Shown: positions 45,279 through 54,693, counted from the stretch's first letter. The stretch is 64,000 bases of DNA from Pseudonocardia sp. (GCF_029263155.1 NZ_JAJCYB010000031.1:19296-83295); one strand, 5' to 3'. Numbers and translations: made by a program. The notes: generated by a model from the letters alone, not told the origin.

Positions 45279-46373
45279 ATGGACCACGCCGCGCTGCGCC
45301 ACCACGGCGACCTCGACGCCGAGCCGGGCCTGCTGGACTTCGCGGTGAACGTGCAGGGCAGCGGCCCGCCGCCCTGGTTGCGGGAGCGGATCGCCGCGGT
45401 GCTCGACGATCTGGGCCGCTATCCGGGCGCCGTGCACGACCGCGCCGCGCGGGAGGCGGTGGCACGCCGGCACGGGCGGCGTCCCGACGAGGTGCTCGTG
45501 CTGGCGGGCAGCGCGGAGGGTTTCGCGCTGCTCCCGGGGCTGCGTCCGCGCCTCGCCGCGGTGCTGCACCCCGGGTTCACCGAGCCGGAGGCCGCGCTGC
45601 GCGACGCCGGGGTGCCGGTCGTGCGCGTGTTCACCGACGGAGCGGGCCGGCTGCTCCCGGGTTCGGTCCCACCCGACGCCGATCTCGTGGTGATCGGCAA
45701 CCCCACCAACCCGACCGGCGTGCTGCACCCCGCCGCCGAGGTCCGCGCGCTGCGCGCCCCGGGCCGGGTGCTGCTCGTCGACGAGGCGTTCGCCGACGCG
45801 GTACCCGGCGAGCCCGAGACCCTCGCCGGGGACGCCGACGTGCTGGTGTTCCGCAGCCTCACCAAGACCTGGGCGCTCGCGGGCCTGCGCGCCGGCTACG
45901 CGCTCGGCCCGCCGGAGCTGCTGGCACGCCTCGCCCGGCCCCGCCCGCCGTGGCCGGTGTCCACGCCCGCGCTGGAGGCCGTCATCGCGTGCTGCGAGCC
46001 CGCCGCCGTGGCGGAGGCCGCGGAGTCGGCCCGCAGGCTCGCCGTGCTGCGCGCCGAACAGGCCGCCGCGCTCGCCGCCGTCGACGGCGTGACGGTGCTG
46101 CCCGGCGTCGCCCCCTATCTGCTGCTGCGGCTGCCCGATGGCCACGGCGAGCGGGTCCGCGCCGAGCTCCGCGCCGCAGGCATCGCCGTCCGCCGCGGCG
46201 ACACCTTCCCGGGCCTGGACGCCGACCACATCCGGGTGGCCGTGCGCCCGGCCGCGCAGGTGGCCCGGCTTTCGGAGGCCCTGGCTGTCGCCCTCGCCGA
46301 CTGCAGCAAGGCCACCTTCACGCAACGGGATGGCGTGAAGGTGGCCATGCTGCACTCGGGAGGGGCGTCGTGA
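45279..46373 (+). CDS. CobC-like PLP-dependent aminotransferase (Rv2231c type)
   Basis: 364-residue fold-type I PLP enzyme related to histidinol-phosphate aminotransferase and threonine-phosphate decarboxylase. PLP lysine lies in [16 protein letters not shown], the Asp in [11 protein letters not shown] and NPTNPTG is conserved. The last ~24 residues ([20 protein letters not shown]) are the translation of a palindromic repeat that supplies the stop region, so the native end is probably at about residue 340. The stop overlaps the Nif3 gene start. Confidence -1.
   Translation: MDHAALRHHGDLDAEPGLLDFAVNVQGSGPPPWLRERIAAVLDDLGRYPGAVHDRAAREAVARRHGRRPDEVLVLAGSAEGFALLPGLRPRLAAVLHPGFTEPEAALRDAGVPVVRVFTDGAGRLLPGSVPPDADLVVIGNPTNPTGVLHPAAEVRALRAPGRVLLVDEAFADAVPGEPETLAGDADVLVFRSLTKTWALAGLRAGYALGPPELLARLARPRPPWPVSTPALEAVIACCEPAAVAEAAESARRLAVLRAEQAAALAAVDGVTVLPGVAPYLLLRLPDGHGERVRAELRAAGIAVRRGDTFPGLDADHIRVAVRPAAQVARLSEALAVALADCSKATFTQRDGVKVAMLHSGGAS
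46301..46350. repeat. GCCACCTTCACGCA palindromic element, copy 2 (inside gene end)
   Basis: Arms GCCACCTTCACGC (46311-46323) and GCGTGAAGGTGGC (46333-46345), with CTGCAGCAAG ahead, align base for base with the intergenic copy at 43421. Here the element is inside the 3' end of the CobC-like gene and keeps its frame to the GTGA overlap. Confidence -1.
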
Positions 46374-47542
46374 GCACCGTCGCCGATGTGATCGCCGTTC
46401 TGGAGGACGCCTACCCGCCGGCGCTGGCCGCCGAGTGGGACGCCGTCGGGCTGGTCTGCGGCGACCCCGACGAGCCCGTCACGCGCGTCCTGTTCGCCGT
46501 GGACCCGGTGCCCGAGACGGTCGCCGAGGCCGCCGAGCTCGGCGCGCAGCTGCTGGTCACGCACCACCCGCTGCTGCTGCGTGGGGTGCACGGCGTCGGG
46601 GCCGACACGCCCAAGGGCGCTCTGGTGCACCGGTTGATCCGCGGCGGCACGGCGCTGTTCACCGCGCACACCAACGCGGACTCGGCCGACCCCGGCGTGT
46701 CCGACGCGCTCGCCGAGGCCATCGGGCTGGCGGTCACCGGTCCGCTGGTCGGCGCCCCGGGACCGGCACTGGACAAGATCGTCACCTTCATCCCGGTCGG
46801 GCCCGCCATCACCGCGGTGCACGACGCGCTGTCGGCCGCGGGCGCCGGCCACATCGGCGACTACAGCCACTGCTCGTTCGCCACCGCAGGCACCGGGCAG
46901 TTCCGGCCGCTCGACGGCGCGCACCCCACGATCGGCTCGGTCGGGCGGCTGGAGCGGGTGGCCGAGACCCGCCTGGAGATGGTGCTCCCGCGCCGCATCC
47001 GCCCGCAGGTCGTGGCGGCGCTGCGCGCCGCCCACCCGTACGAGGAACCGGCCTTCGACGTGCTGGAGCTGGCCGAGATCCCGTCGTCGCGGGGCCTGGG
47101 TCGGGTCGGGACGCTGCCGGCGGCGGAGTCGCTGCGCACGTTCACCGAACGGGTCGCGGCCGCGCTGCCCCCGACCGCGTGGGGGGTGCGGGCGGCGGGC
47201 GAGGCGGACCGGCCGGTCGAGCGCGTCGCCGTGTGCGGCGGGGCGGGGGACTCGGCGCTCGGCGCCGCGGTCGCGGCCGGTGTGGACGCCTACGTCACCG
47301 CCGACCTGCGCCACCACCCGGCCTCGGAGCACCTGCTCGCGGGCACCGGGCCCGGGCGCCCGACCCCGGCCCTGGTCGACGTGGCGCACTGGGCGTCGGA
47401 GTGGCCGTGGTGCGCGCAGGCGGCGGGGGTGGTCCGCGCGGCGCTGGGCGGTAGCGTCGAGGTCCGCGTCTCGCGGCGACGCACCGACCCGTGGACCGTC
47501 GCCGCACCCGAGAAGGATGAGCAGAGGGGGAGTTCCCGATGA
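46370..47542 (+). CDS. Nif3-like dinuclear metal protein
   Basis: 390 residues, GTG start. NIF3/GTP cyclohydrolase I type 2 fold with metal-binding histidines in [10 protein letters not shown] and [15 protein letters not shown] near the N-terminus and DLRHHPASE ... DVAHWASE at the C-terminus; a PII-like insert lies between (CutA-type [11 protein letters not shown]). Counterpart of Rv2230c. Proposed roles vary and the substrate is unknown. Overlaps both neighbours by four bases. Confidence -1.
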   Translation: MSTVADVIAVLEDAYPPALAAEWDAVGLVCGDPDEPVTRVLFAVDPVPETVAEAAELGAQLLVTHHPLLLRGVHGVGADTPKGALVHRLIRGGTALFTAHTNADSADPGVSDALAEAIGLAVTGPLVGAPGPALDKIVTFIPVGPAITAVHDALSAAGAGHIGDYSHCSFATAGTGQFRPLDGAHPTIGSVGRLERVAETRLEMVLPRRIRPQVVAALRAAHPYEEPAFDVLELAEIPSSRGLGRVGTLPAAESLRTFTERVAAALPPTAWGVRAAGEADRPVERVAVCGGAGDSALGAAVAAGVDAYVTADLRHHPASEHLLAGTGPGRPTPALVDVAHWASEWPWCAQAAGVVRAALGGSVEVRVSRRRTDPWTVAAPEKDEQRGSSR

Positions 47543-48276
47543 AAGCCGAAGCGGCCGTCCAGCGGCGCCTGCTCGACCTGGCCGGCGTCGACACCGAGCT
47601 GACGCGGCTCGCGCACCGCCGGACCTCGCTCCCCGAGCACGCCGAGCTCACCGCGGCCGAGGCGGCCGTGCGCGCCGCCAAGGACGCCGTCGTGGAGGCC
47701 GAGACCGATGCGGGCGACCTCGACCGCGACATCCGGCGCCTCGAGCGGGACGTCGACGGGGTCCGCGCCCGCACCGACCGCGACAACACGCTGCTCGCCG
47801 GTTCCGGCGTCGGTGCGAAGCAGGCCGCGGAGCTGCAGCACGAGCTGGAGACACTCGCCCGCCGCCAGTCCGTCCTGGAGGACGAGCAGCTGGAGGTGAT
47901 GGAGCGGCGCGAGGCCCTGGAGGGCCATCTCCAGCACGCCCGGGTCTCCCTGGACGCAGCCGAGCGCGACCTCACCGTGATCAGCGAGCGCCGCGACACC
48001 GCGCTGGCCGACATCGACGCCGGGGAGGCCGGGCGCCGCCGCGACCGCGAGGAGGTCGTCGCGACGCTGCCGGCCGACCTGCTCGCCGCCTACGAGCGCC
48101 GCCGTGCCCAGCAGGGTGTCGGGGCGGCGCCGCTGCTGCAGCGCCGGTGCCAGGCCTGCCGCCTCGAGCTCGACCGCACCGCGCTGTCCGAGCTGCGGGC
48201 CGCGGCGTCCGACGAGATCGTCCACTGCGAGGAGTGCGGCGTGATCCTGGTCCGGACCCCGGAATCCGGTCTGTGA
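47539..48276 (+). CDS. Coiled-coil protein with C4 zinc ribbon (Rv2229c type)
   Basis: 245 residues. A long alpha-helical coiled coil (about 10-180, rich in Glu, Arg and Leu) is followed by a zinc ribbon with CQACRLEL and CEECGVIL. Family known from all actinobacteria and from chlamydial CT398. In the same translation-coupled unit as Nif3 and the phosphatase. Exact role unknown. Confidence -1.
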   Translation: MKAEAAVQRRLLDLAGVDTELTRLAHRRTSLPEHAELTAAEAAVRAAKDAVVEAETDAGDLDRDIRRLERDVDGVRARTDRDNTLLAGSGVGAKQAAELQHELETLARRQSVLEDEQLEVMERREALEGHLQHARVSLDAAERDLTVISERRDTALADIDAGEAGRRRDREEVVATLPADLLAAYERRRAQQGVGAAPLLQRRCQACRLELDRTALSELRAAASDEIVHCEECGVILVRTPESGL

Positions 48277-48941
48277 CCACCGGGCCCGCATCCACGTCCG
48301 CGTCCTGGACCGGACAGGTCGGCGAACCCACCCGGCTGCTGCTGCTGCGCCACGGGCAGACCGAGCTCTCGGTGGGGCGCCGCTACTCCGGCCACGGCGA
48401 CCCGGAGCTGACCGCGCTGGGGCACGCGCAGGCCGCGGGGGCGGCGGTGCGCCTGGCCGCGGCGGGCGAGGTCGCGGCCGTCCTCACCTCGCCGCTGCGC
48501 CGGGCACGGCAGACCGCCGCCGCGGTGTCGGAGTCCACGAACGCGCCGCTGGAGGTGCGCGACGGGCTGATCGAGACCGACTTCGGCGCCTGGGAGGGGC
48601 TCACGTTCGGCGAGGCCCAGCGGCGCGACCCGGAGCTGCACGCGCTGTGGCTGGGCAGCCAGGACGTCGCACCGCCGGGCGGGGAGAGCTTCGAGACCGT
48701 GGCCGGCCGGATCAGGGCCGAGCGCGACGCGATCCTGGCCGCCTATCCGGGGGAGACGGTGGTGGTCGTCAGCCACGTCACGCCGATCAAGATGCTGCTG
48801 CGCGACGCGCTGCGCGGCGGCCCGGAGATCCTCTACCGCCTGCACCTGGACCTCGCCGGTCTCTCGCAGGTGGACCTCTACCCCGATGGCGGCGCCAGCG
48901 TCCGGCTGGTCAACGACACGAGCCACCACCCGGCAGGCTGA
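48273..48941 (+). CDS. Histidine phosphatase (CobC/GpmB type) without RNase H domain
   Basis: 222 residues. The phosphohistidine motif LLRHGQTELSVGRRYSGHGD (His near 27) and the late VVVVSHVTPIKMLL mark the family. In M. tuberculosis the gene at this place, Rv2228c, has an N-terminal RNase H domain fused to the phosphatase; here the GTG overlaps the previous stop directly and no RNase H sequence is present. Substrate may be alpha-ribazole phosphate. Confidence -1.
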   Translation: MTTGPASTSASWTGQVGEPTRLLLLRHGQTELSVGRRYSGHGDPELTALGHAQAAGAAVRLAAAGEVAAVLTSPLRRARQTAAAVSESTNAPLEVRDGLIETDFGAWEGLTFGEAQRRDPELHALWLGSQDVAPPGGESFETVAGRIRAERDAILAAYPGETVVVVSHVTPIKMLLRDALRGGPEILYRLHLDLAGLSQVDLYPDGGASVRLVNDTSHHPAG

Positions 48942-49027
48942 CGGCGCTGCCGGGGTCCCCGGCGCGGACTGCGGCTATCGTCGACCGGGCTGCGGCCCGA
49001 CCGGACCGCGCGGAGGGAGGACAGCGG

Positions 49028-49555
49028 GTGTCGGCGATGGAGGAACTGCTGGAGCGGCACGGGACGGTCGGACGCCAGGCTGCGGCGTCGCGTGCGGAGG
49101 GCCTCCCGGCCCGGCCTGCGCTGCACACCGTCGTGGTGACCTGCATGGACGCCCGGATCGACGTGTACCGGCTGTTCGGGCTGGCACCGGGGGAGGTGCA
49201 CGTGCTGCGCAACGCGGGCGGTGTCGTCACCGACGACGTCGTCCGGTCGCTCGCGATCAGCCAGCGCAAGCTCGACACCCGCGACGTGTTGATCGTGCAG
49301 CACGCCGGCTGCGGGTTGAGCACCTTCACCGACGACGAGTTCGCCGCGGAGCTGGTGGAGCGGACCGGGTCGAGGCCGGACTGGCGCTGTCACACCTTCG
49401 CCGATCCCGCCGAGAGCGTGCGGGAGGGCATGGCCCTGCTGCGCCGCAACCCGTTCCTGGTGCCGGGGATGCGCGTGCGCGGGTTCGTGCTGGACCTGGC
49501 CGGTTTCGGGCTGGCCGAGGTCGACGGGGACGGGAGCGCCACCGCGGTCGCCTGA
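49028..49555 (+). CDS. Beta-type carbonic anhydrase
   Basis: 175 residues. Zinc ligands: Cys in VVTCMDARIDVY (CxDxR), His-x2-Cys in QHAGCGLSTF. Interconverts carbon dioxide and bicarbonate. GTG with GGAGG seven bases ahead; ATG 49037 is possible. The transporter downstream begins 13 bp later, so the two may be co-expressed. Confidence -1.
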   Translation: MSAMEELLERHGTVGRQAAASRAEGLPARPALHTVVVTCMDARIDVYRLFGLAPGEVHVLRNAGGVVTDDVVRSLAISQRKLDTRDVLIVQHAGCGLSTFTDDEFAAELVERTGSRPDWRCHTFADPAESVREGMALLRRNPFLVPGMRVRGFVLDLAGFGLAEVDGDGSATAVA

Positions 49556-49567
49556 GCGGCGCGCGGG

Positions 49568-50902
49568 GTGACGGTCGGTGTGCTCGACGGGGCGGGCCCG
49601 GCGGTCGCCGCGTCGCTGCTGCTGGCGGTCGTGCTCGTGTTCGCGCTGGCGCCGCCACGCGGGCTCCCCGAGGCCGTGGCCGCCGTCCCGGCCGCCGGGA
49701 TCGCGCTGCTGCTCGGGCTGACCGCCCCCGGGGCGGCGGTCGACCGGCTCGTCGAGCTCGGGCCGACCATCGCCTTCCTGGCGGCGATCCTGCTGCTCGG
49801 GTACCTCGCCGAGGTCGACGGGGTGTTCTCGTGGCTCGGCGCGCGCCTGGCGACCGGCAGCCACGGCCGCCCGCACCGGCTGCTGGGACTGACCTTCGTG
49901 GCGGCGTCGGTCACCACGGCGGTGCTGAGCCTGGACGCCACCGTGGTGCTGCTGACGCCGGTCGTGCTCGCCACCGCCCGGCTGCTCGCCGTCCGGGCCC
50001 GGCCCCACGTCTACGCCTGCACGCACCTGGCCAACTCCGCGTCGCTGCTGCTGCCGGTCTCGAACCTGACCAACCTGCTCGCGTTCGCCGCGTCCGGTCT
50101 GACCTTCCTCGGTTTCGCCGCGCTGATGGCGCTGCCCTGGATGATCGTGATCGTCGTGGAGTACGCGGTGCTGCGCTGGTGGTTCCGGTCGGACCTGCGT
50201 CCCGGCCGCGGGCCGGTCGCCCTCCCCGCGGCCGACCTGCACGGCGTGGCCAGACCGGGGGTGCCGCCACCTGTCCCCGATCCGCCGCCGATCCTCGACG
50301 CGCGGCCGCCGCGGGCCGCCCTCGCCGTGCTGGCCGCGACGCTCGCCGGGTTCGCCGTCTCCTCGTTCCTCGGCGTCGAGCCGGTGTGGGTGGCGCTGGC
50401 CGGCGCGCTGGTGCTCGGCGGGCGCGCGCTGGTCGCCCGCCGCGTCCGGCCCGTCGCGCTGGTCCGTGCCGCGGACCCGCTGTTCTGCCTGTTCGTGCTC
50501 GCGCTGGGCGTCGTCGTCGAGGCCGTGACGGCGCACGGCCTGGGCGCCGCCCTGGCCACGCTGGTGCCGGCCGCCCCGACGCTGGCCGGGCTGCTGGGGC
50601 TGGCGGCGTTGGCCGCGCTGCTGGCCAACCTGCTCAACAACATCCCGGCCACGCTGGTGCTGCTCACGGTGCTCGGCGACACCCCGCACCCGGGGCTGGT
50701 GCTGGCCGCGCTGATCGGCGTCAACGTCGGCCCCAACCTCACCTACGTGGGCTCGCTGGCCACGCTGCTGTGGCGCCGCGTGCTGGCCGGTACGGACGCG
50801 GCCCCCGCGGCGCGCGAGTTCGTCGCGCTCGGCCTGCTGACGGTGCCCGCCGGGCTGGTCGCCGCCGTCGTCGCGCTGTGGGCGGGGCTGCAGATCAGCT
50901 GA
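49568..50902 (+). CDS. SLC13/ArsB-type ion transporter
   Basis: 444 residues with about 11-12 helices. It belongs to the ion transporter superfamily of ArsB/NhaD type: LGYLAEVDGVFSWLGARLA, LSLDATVVLLTPVVL, the helix-breaking LLPVSNLTNLLAF and LLANLLNNIPATLVLL are typical. A long hydrophilic Pro-rich loop (about residues 225-250) joins two halves. The ion (arsenite, sodium or other anions) cannot be told. It overlaps the convergent TSUP gene by eight bases. Confidence -1.
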   Translation: MTVGVLDGAGPAVAASLLLAVVLVFALAPPRGLPEAVAAVPAAGIALLLGLTAPGAAVDRLVELGPTIAFLAAILLLGYLAEVDGVFSWLGARLATGSHGRPHRLLGLTFVAASVTTAVLSLDATVVLLTPVVLATARLLAVRARPHVYACTHLANSASLLLPVSNLTNLLAFAASGLTFLGFAALMALPWMIVIVVEYAVLRWWFRSDLRPGRGPVALPAADLHGVARPGVPPPVPDPPPILDARPPRAALAVLAATLAGFAVSSFLGVEPVWVALAGALVLGGRALVARRVRPVALVRAADPLFCLFVLALGVVVEAVTAHGLGAALATLVPAAPTLAGLLGLAALAALLANLLNNIPATLVLLTVLGDTPHPGLVLAALIGVNVGPNLTYVGSLATLLWRRVLAGTDAAPAAREFVALGLLTVPAGLVAAVVALWAGLQIS

Positions 50903-51656
50903 GCAGCAGCGCGATCCCGACGGCGACGCCCAGCAGCACCACCGCCCACCGCAGCACGTTCTCGGGCAGCCGTTGCGCCACCTTCGCCCCGAGGAAGCCG
51001 CCGACCAGCGTGGTGGGGGCGAGCAGGGCCACCGCGAGCCAGTCGACCGGGGCACCGATCGCGAAGATCACCACCGTCACCGTCGCGACCACCAGCGACA
51101 GCATCCCCTTGAGCGCATTGAGCCGCACGAGGCGGTCGTGGGCGCACAGCGACAGCGTCGCGATGAGGATGACGCCCAGCGCGCCGCCGAAGTAGCCGCC
51201 GTACACGGCGGCGACGAACACGGCGGGCAGCAGCGCGGCGTTGCGGTCGGGCGCGCCGGCGTCGGGCGTGCCGATCCAGCGCCGCAGCCGCGGACCGAGC
51301 GCCATCAGCGCGCTGGCCAGGAACACCAGCACCGGCACCACGGTCTCGAACACCGCGTCCGGCAGCACGAGCAGCAGCGCGCACCCGAGCGCCGATCCGG
51401 CGGCGGCGACCGCGGAGGTCCGCAGGATCCGCCGCCGCTGGCCCGCGAGGTCGCGACGGGCCCCGACGACGAGACCGAGGTAGCCCGGCCACTGCGCCAC
51501 GGAGTTGGTGACGTTGGCGGCGAGCGGCGGGAACCCCACCGCCAGCAGCGCGGGGAACACGAGCAGCGACCCACCGCCCGCCACTGCGTTCACCGCCCCG
51601 GCCAGCAGCCCGGCGACGAGCAGGAACGCCAGGGAGAGCGGCGAGGCGTCGATCAC
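50895..51656 (-). CDS. TauE/SafE (TSUP) membrane transporter
   Basis: 253 residues, about eight helices. Family motifs GAVNAVAGGGSLLVFPALL near the N-terminus and YGGYFGGALGVILIA in the second half form the inverted repeat of TSUP anion permeases. Likely exports sulfite or an organosulfonate. GTG start. Convergent with and slightly overlapping the ion transporter. Confidence -1.
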   Translation of the reverse strand: MIDASPLSLAFLLVAGLLAGAVNAVAGGGSLLVFPALLAVGFPPLAANVTNSVAQWPGYLGLVVGARRDLAGQRRRILRTSAVAAAGSALGCALLLVLPDAVFETVVPVLVFLASALMALGPRLRRWIGTPDAGAPDRNAALLPAVFVAAVYGGYFGGALGVILIATLSLCAHDRLVRLNALKGMLSLVVATVTVVIFAIGAPVDWLAVALLAPTTLVGGFLGAKVAQRLPENVLRWAVVLLGVAVGIALLLS

Positions 51657-51712
51657 GCGCTGACGCTATGCCGGGGGCCGCGGACCCGCCCGCCCAGGGG
51701 GAGACTGGACCC

Positions 51713-51844
51713 GTGGACGGCGACGACGGCGGCGACCCCGTGTGCTGGCTCGACCAGGTCTGCCCGGAGTGCGGTGCGATGCCCACCGGTGACGGCGAGG
51801 CGACCGCCGACCGGTGCTGGCGGTGCGGCACCGAGACGACCTGA
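51713..51844 (+). CDS. 43-residue zinc-ribbon protein
   Basis: GTG start with GGGGGAG nine bases ahead. The two knuckles CPEC and CWRC, 20 residues apart, make a compact zinc ribbon with an acidic N-terminus (VDGDDGGDP). Similar short proteins are encoded before rnpB in related genomes as far as I remember, but this is not certain. It lies 57 bp from the TSUP gene, divergent. The following 200 bp to rnpB hold its promoter region only. Confidence -1.
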   Translation: MDGDDGGDPVCWLDQVCPECGAMPTGDGEATADRCWRCGTETT

Positions 51845-52040
51845 GAGGCCGTCGGGCGTCACTCAGGGTGCACGCGAGGCGCGTGCCCGCCGTGGAGGCC
51901 CCGATGTCCAGAACCGTCCGGACCCTGATCGTCGTGCTGCTCACCCTCGCCGGCCCGGGCGACCGCTCCCGCGTCGTGCTGGACGTGGCGCACCCGGACC
52001 TGATCGGACCCCACGTCGCCGCCCGCGTAGACTCTCGGCG

Positions 52041-52458
52041 CGGACGAGCTGGCCGGGCGGCCGCGTCGGCGGTTGCGCCCAGCAGGATCGGGCGGAGTCG
52101 CCGCCGAGGAAAGTCCGGACTCCGCAGGGCAGGGTGGTTGTCAACGGCAACCCGGGGCGACCCGCGGGACAGTGCCACAGAGAACAGACCGCCCCCGACG
52201 CGAGTCGGGGGTAAGGGTGAAACGGTGGTGTAAGAGACCACCAGCACCCCGGGTGACCGGGGTGGCTCGGTAAACCCCACCCGGAGCAAGACCAAGAGGC
52301 CCCGCAAGGGGCTGCGCAGGCGTTCGAGGGCGGCCCGTCCGAGCCTGCGGGTAGGTCGCACGAGTCTGCCGGCGACGGCAGGCCTAGATGGATGGTCGCC
52401 GAACGGTGCGCCGCGAGGCGCCCGGGAACAGGATCCGGCTTACAGGCCAGCTCGTCCC
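52041..52458 (+). ncRNA. rnpB: RNase P RNA, bacterial class A
   Basis: Catalytic RNA that matures tRNA 5' ends. Conserved blocks appear in order: GAGGAAAGTCCGGACTCC (about 52099), ACAGAGAACAGACC, AGGGTGAAACGGTGG, AAACCCCACCCGGAGCAAG, AGATGGATGGTCGCC and the 3' ACAGGATCCGGCTTACAGG. The ends pair as GACGAGCTGGCC (from 52043) with GGCCAGCTCGTC (to 52455). TAGACT at 52028 fits a -10 box. Limits are estimates within a few bases. The integrated element begins immediately after it. Confidence -1.
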
Positions 52459-52488
52459 ACCTCATCGATCTGACCTGCCTGAATCGGG

Positions 52489-53598
52489 TCAGGGGCTTGT
52501 TTCGGTCCGCAGTGAGTCCGCATCTCGATTGATCTTGCCGAGAACGGAGTCGATCGCCGCCCGCGTGGTGTCGTCGGAGTCCGGCCAGAGGTGCGAGTAC
52601 GTGTCCAGCGTTTCGGCCGCCGTCGCGTGACCGAGCCGCGCCTGAACGACCTTGACGGACTCGCCGTGCCGGATGAGCAGCGATGCGTAGAAGTGCCGGA
52701 GATCGTGCATGCCCGTGCCCGCAGGGGCCGATTTCACCGCAGCGACGGCAGGCCGCCACACGTGGCGCGAGAACCACGGGCGACGCAGCGCCACATCGTT
52801 GTCTCCGACGAACAGGAGTCCGTCAGGACCGGCCCCGTAGATGCGAAGGTGCTCGGCGAGTGCTTCCGCGACCACGGTCGGAAGCGGCACCGTACGAATG
52901 CTGGCGGCCGTTTTCGGCGGTCCGAACTTGGCACGCCCGTTCACGCTTCCGATCAGCTGACGGTCGACTTCCAAGGAGCGCCGGAGGAAGTTCACCCGAT
53001 CCTCGGTGAGACCGAACGCCTCACCCTGCCGGAGCCCAGTGCCAGCGCACAGCACGACGAGCGCCCGGTACTGGGGTGGTACGGCGTCGGCGAGCCCGTC
53101 AACGGCGTCAACGGGGAGGGGAACGACCTTCGTCCGCACCTTGCGGGGGAGCTTCGTCGAATCGCAGGGCGAGACGGTGATCATCCGGTCACGGACGGCC
53201 GCACGGAATACGGCAGAAACGATGCCGTGCAGGACGTGCACAGTCGACGGCGCAAGCGCGAGGCCCTTCACCCACGATTGCACTTCGCTCGGCCGTACGT
53301 TGCTCACCGCGCGGTCGCCGAACACCGGGTAGGCGTGGCGACGAAGCATCGTCTCGACGTGCGCGGCCGAGGACGGACGGTGGACCTGCGCGGCACGCCA
53401 GCTCTCGGCGTACTGGCGGAAAGTGACCCGGCCGGCCTTCGGGTCCACGTACTGACCGGTGACGACCGACGCCGTCACCTCGTCGAGCCACCGCTGGCCG
53501 TCGACCTTGCGCGTGAAGTGCCGCGCGTGCTCGCGGCCGTCCGTGTCCCGGTAGCGGGCGCGCCAACGGCCGTCGGGGCGCTTCTGGATGCTCGCCAC
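52489..53598 (-). CDS. int: Tyrosine recombinase (integrase)
   Basis: 369 residues. N-terminal arm-binding domain (IQKRPDGRWRARYRD), SAM-like core-binding domain (about 65-150) and catalytic domain with Arg in AGTGLRQGEAFGL, His-x-x-Arg in MHDLRHFYASLLI, His in RLGHATAAETLDTYSHL and the nucleophile Tyr in the same block. It should integrate and, with Xis, excise the element at rnpB. Its start lies two bases from the stop of the upstream gene, so they form one unit. Confidence -1.
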   Translation of the reverse strand: MASIQKRPDGRWRARYRDTDGREHARHFTRKVDGQRWLDEVTASVVTGQYVDPKAGRVTFRQYAESWRAAQVHRPSSAAHVETMLRRHAYPVFGDRAVSNVRPSEVQSWVKGLALAPSTVHVLHGIVSAVFRAAVRDRMITVSPCDSTKLPRKVRTKVVPLPVDAVDGLADAVPPQYRALVVLCAGTGLRQGEAFGLTEDRVNFLRRSLEVDRQLIGSVNGRAKFGPPKTAASIRTVPLPTVVAEALAEHLRIYGAGPDGLLFVGDNDVALRRPWFSRHVWRPAVAAVKSAPAGTGMHDLRHFYASLLIRHGESVKVVQARLGHATAAETLDTYSHLWPDSDDTTRAAIDSVLGKINRDADSLRTETSP

Positions 53599-53599
53599 G

Positions 53600-54181
53600 T
53601 CAGATTCCCTTCCGTCCGCGAGTGGTCGGTGGCAGCAGTCCTGCTGCGCGTGCCTGCTGGACGCGCCGCGCCGCAGTTCGCTCGGTTGCCCCGAGCAGCG
53701 CAGCGACCGCCTTCACCGGCGCGTCGGCGACGTGCTCCCGGTAGATCCGTGCAACCTCCTCCAGTTCCTCGCGCGACGGACCGCGAGCCCCCCGCGGGGC
53801 CGTCCGGGCGCGGTGGAGGTCGTTCCGCATCGCCCACGCCTGCGTCTCTGTGGGCGGCCACGTCGTCGCGAACTGCCCCTCCGCCGGGGCCGTCTGGATC
53901 GGCTCCGCGACGTGGCCGAAGATGTTGACGGCCAGGTTGTCGAGGTTGAACACCGCCATGTCGGCGCTGCGGATGCCGCGCCCGTCCGGCTTGACCTTCA
54001 CTGTGATCTCGACGACCTCCGGTCGACCGTCTCGGATCTCGCACCGCACGAGACCGTCGGGGCCGCCGTCGTCGCCCACCATCTCTAGGTGAGCGGTCCG
54101 CGGGACGAGCGTGTCGCCGAGCCGCACCGGCCCTTGACCGCGGTTGTCACCCCGGACCTTGGACGTGCCGATCCATACCAT
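53600..54181 (-). CDS. Element protein with C-terminal helix-turn-helix
   Basis: 193 residues, unknown family common in actinobacterial integrated elements (start MVWIGTSKVRGDNRG). The N-terminal part is beta-rich with VVEITVKVKPDGRGIRSADM; the C-terminal ~60 residues form a helix-turn-helix (VKAVAALLGATERTAARRV). It precedes the integrase in the same unit and is divergent from the excisionase, so it could regulate the element. Role not proved. Confidence -1.
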   Translation of the reverse strand: MVWIGTSKVRGDNRGQGPVRLGDTLVPRTAHLEMVGDDGGPDGLVRCEIRDGRPEVVEITVKVKPDGRGIRSADMAVFNLDNLAVNIFGHVAEPIQTAPAEGQFATTWPPTETQAWAMRNDLHRARTAPRGARGPSREELEEVARIYREHVADAPVKAVAALLGATERTAARRVQQARAAGLLPPTTRGRKGI

Positions 54182-54280
54182 CGAGCAACCTCGCCAACTA
54201 GTAAAACGCCATGTGTCATGGTTGACCCTGCCAACTATGTGCCAGACTTGTCAACGTTGAACGCAGATGGAGGCAATGTG
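54182..54280. promoter_or_regulatory. Divergent control region between int unit and xis
   Basis: An unusually AT-rich stretch for this genome with two TGCCAACTA/CGCCAACTA copies (about 54194 and 54229), the dyad GTTGAC ... GTCAAC (54222-54260) and CCATG-N-CATGG. It separates the leftward integrase unit from the rightward excisionase and replication genes, where a lysogeny-type switch would be expected. The excisionase ribosome site GGAGG is at 54269-54273. Confidence -1.
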
Positions 54281-54487
54281 ATGGACGAGTTCATGACCAC
54301 GGCGGAGGTCGCGCGCACGCTGCGGACCAGTCCTGAGACCGTGAGGTACTGGCGGCACGTCGGCCGCGGTCCCGCGTCCTTCCGCGTCGGCAGGCGCGTG
54401 CTCTACGCGAGTGCGGATGTCGAGCGCTGGATCGTCGAGCAGCGCGCCGCGGAGTCGGGCCGCCGGGCGACGGACAGCGTCGCGTGA
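54281..54487 (+). CDS. xis: Excisionase-type HTH protein
   Basis: 68 residues with a MerR/AlpA-type winged helix: TTAEVARTLRTSPETVRYWR, then the wing GPASFRVGRRVLYASADVERW. It is typical of excisionases or replication-starting regulators of actinobacterial elements. GGAGG stands seven bases before the ATG. Overlaps the next small gene by four bases. Confidence -1.
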   Translation: MDEFMTTAEVARTLRTSPETVRYWRHVGRGPASFRVGRRVLYASADVERWIVEQRAAESGRRATDSVA

Positions 54488-54639
54488 ACGCCGAGAAATA
54501 CGCCGCCTACGTCGAGCGGATCGTCGATGAGGCCCCGGAGTTCACCCCGGAACAGCGCGTCCTGCTCCGTGCGCTGCTGGCACCGTCGAGCGACCATGTC
54601 CGGCCGATGACGCCGAAGGGCAACCGCACGGCCGCGTGA
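54484..54639 (+). CDS. 51-residue helical element protein
   Basis: GTG start overlapping the excisionase stop (GTGA). The sequence begins VNAEKYAAYVERIVDEAPEF and continues with TPEQRVLLRALLAP, two amphipathic helices and a basic tail. Short proteins like this accompany excisionase genes in many actinobacterial elements and phages. No known function. Confidence -1.
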   Translation: MNAEKYAAYVERIVDEAPEFTPEQRVLLRALLAPSSDHVRPMTPKGNRTAA

Positions 54640-54693
54640 GATCGGCGCACCGACTCGACCACCCGGTGACCGCGCCATTTCCGCGAATGCGAA

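Noticed and set aside
51904..52233. Plus-strand frame with a hydrophobic start before rnpB
   Set aside because: It runs deep into the RNase P RNA gene, which is unmistakable; the start has a weak ribosome site.
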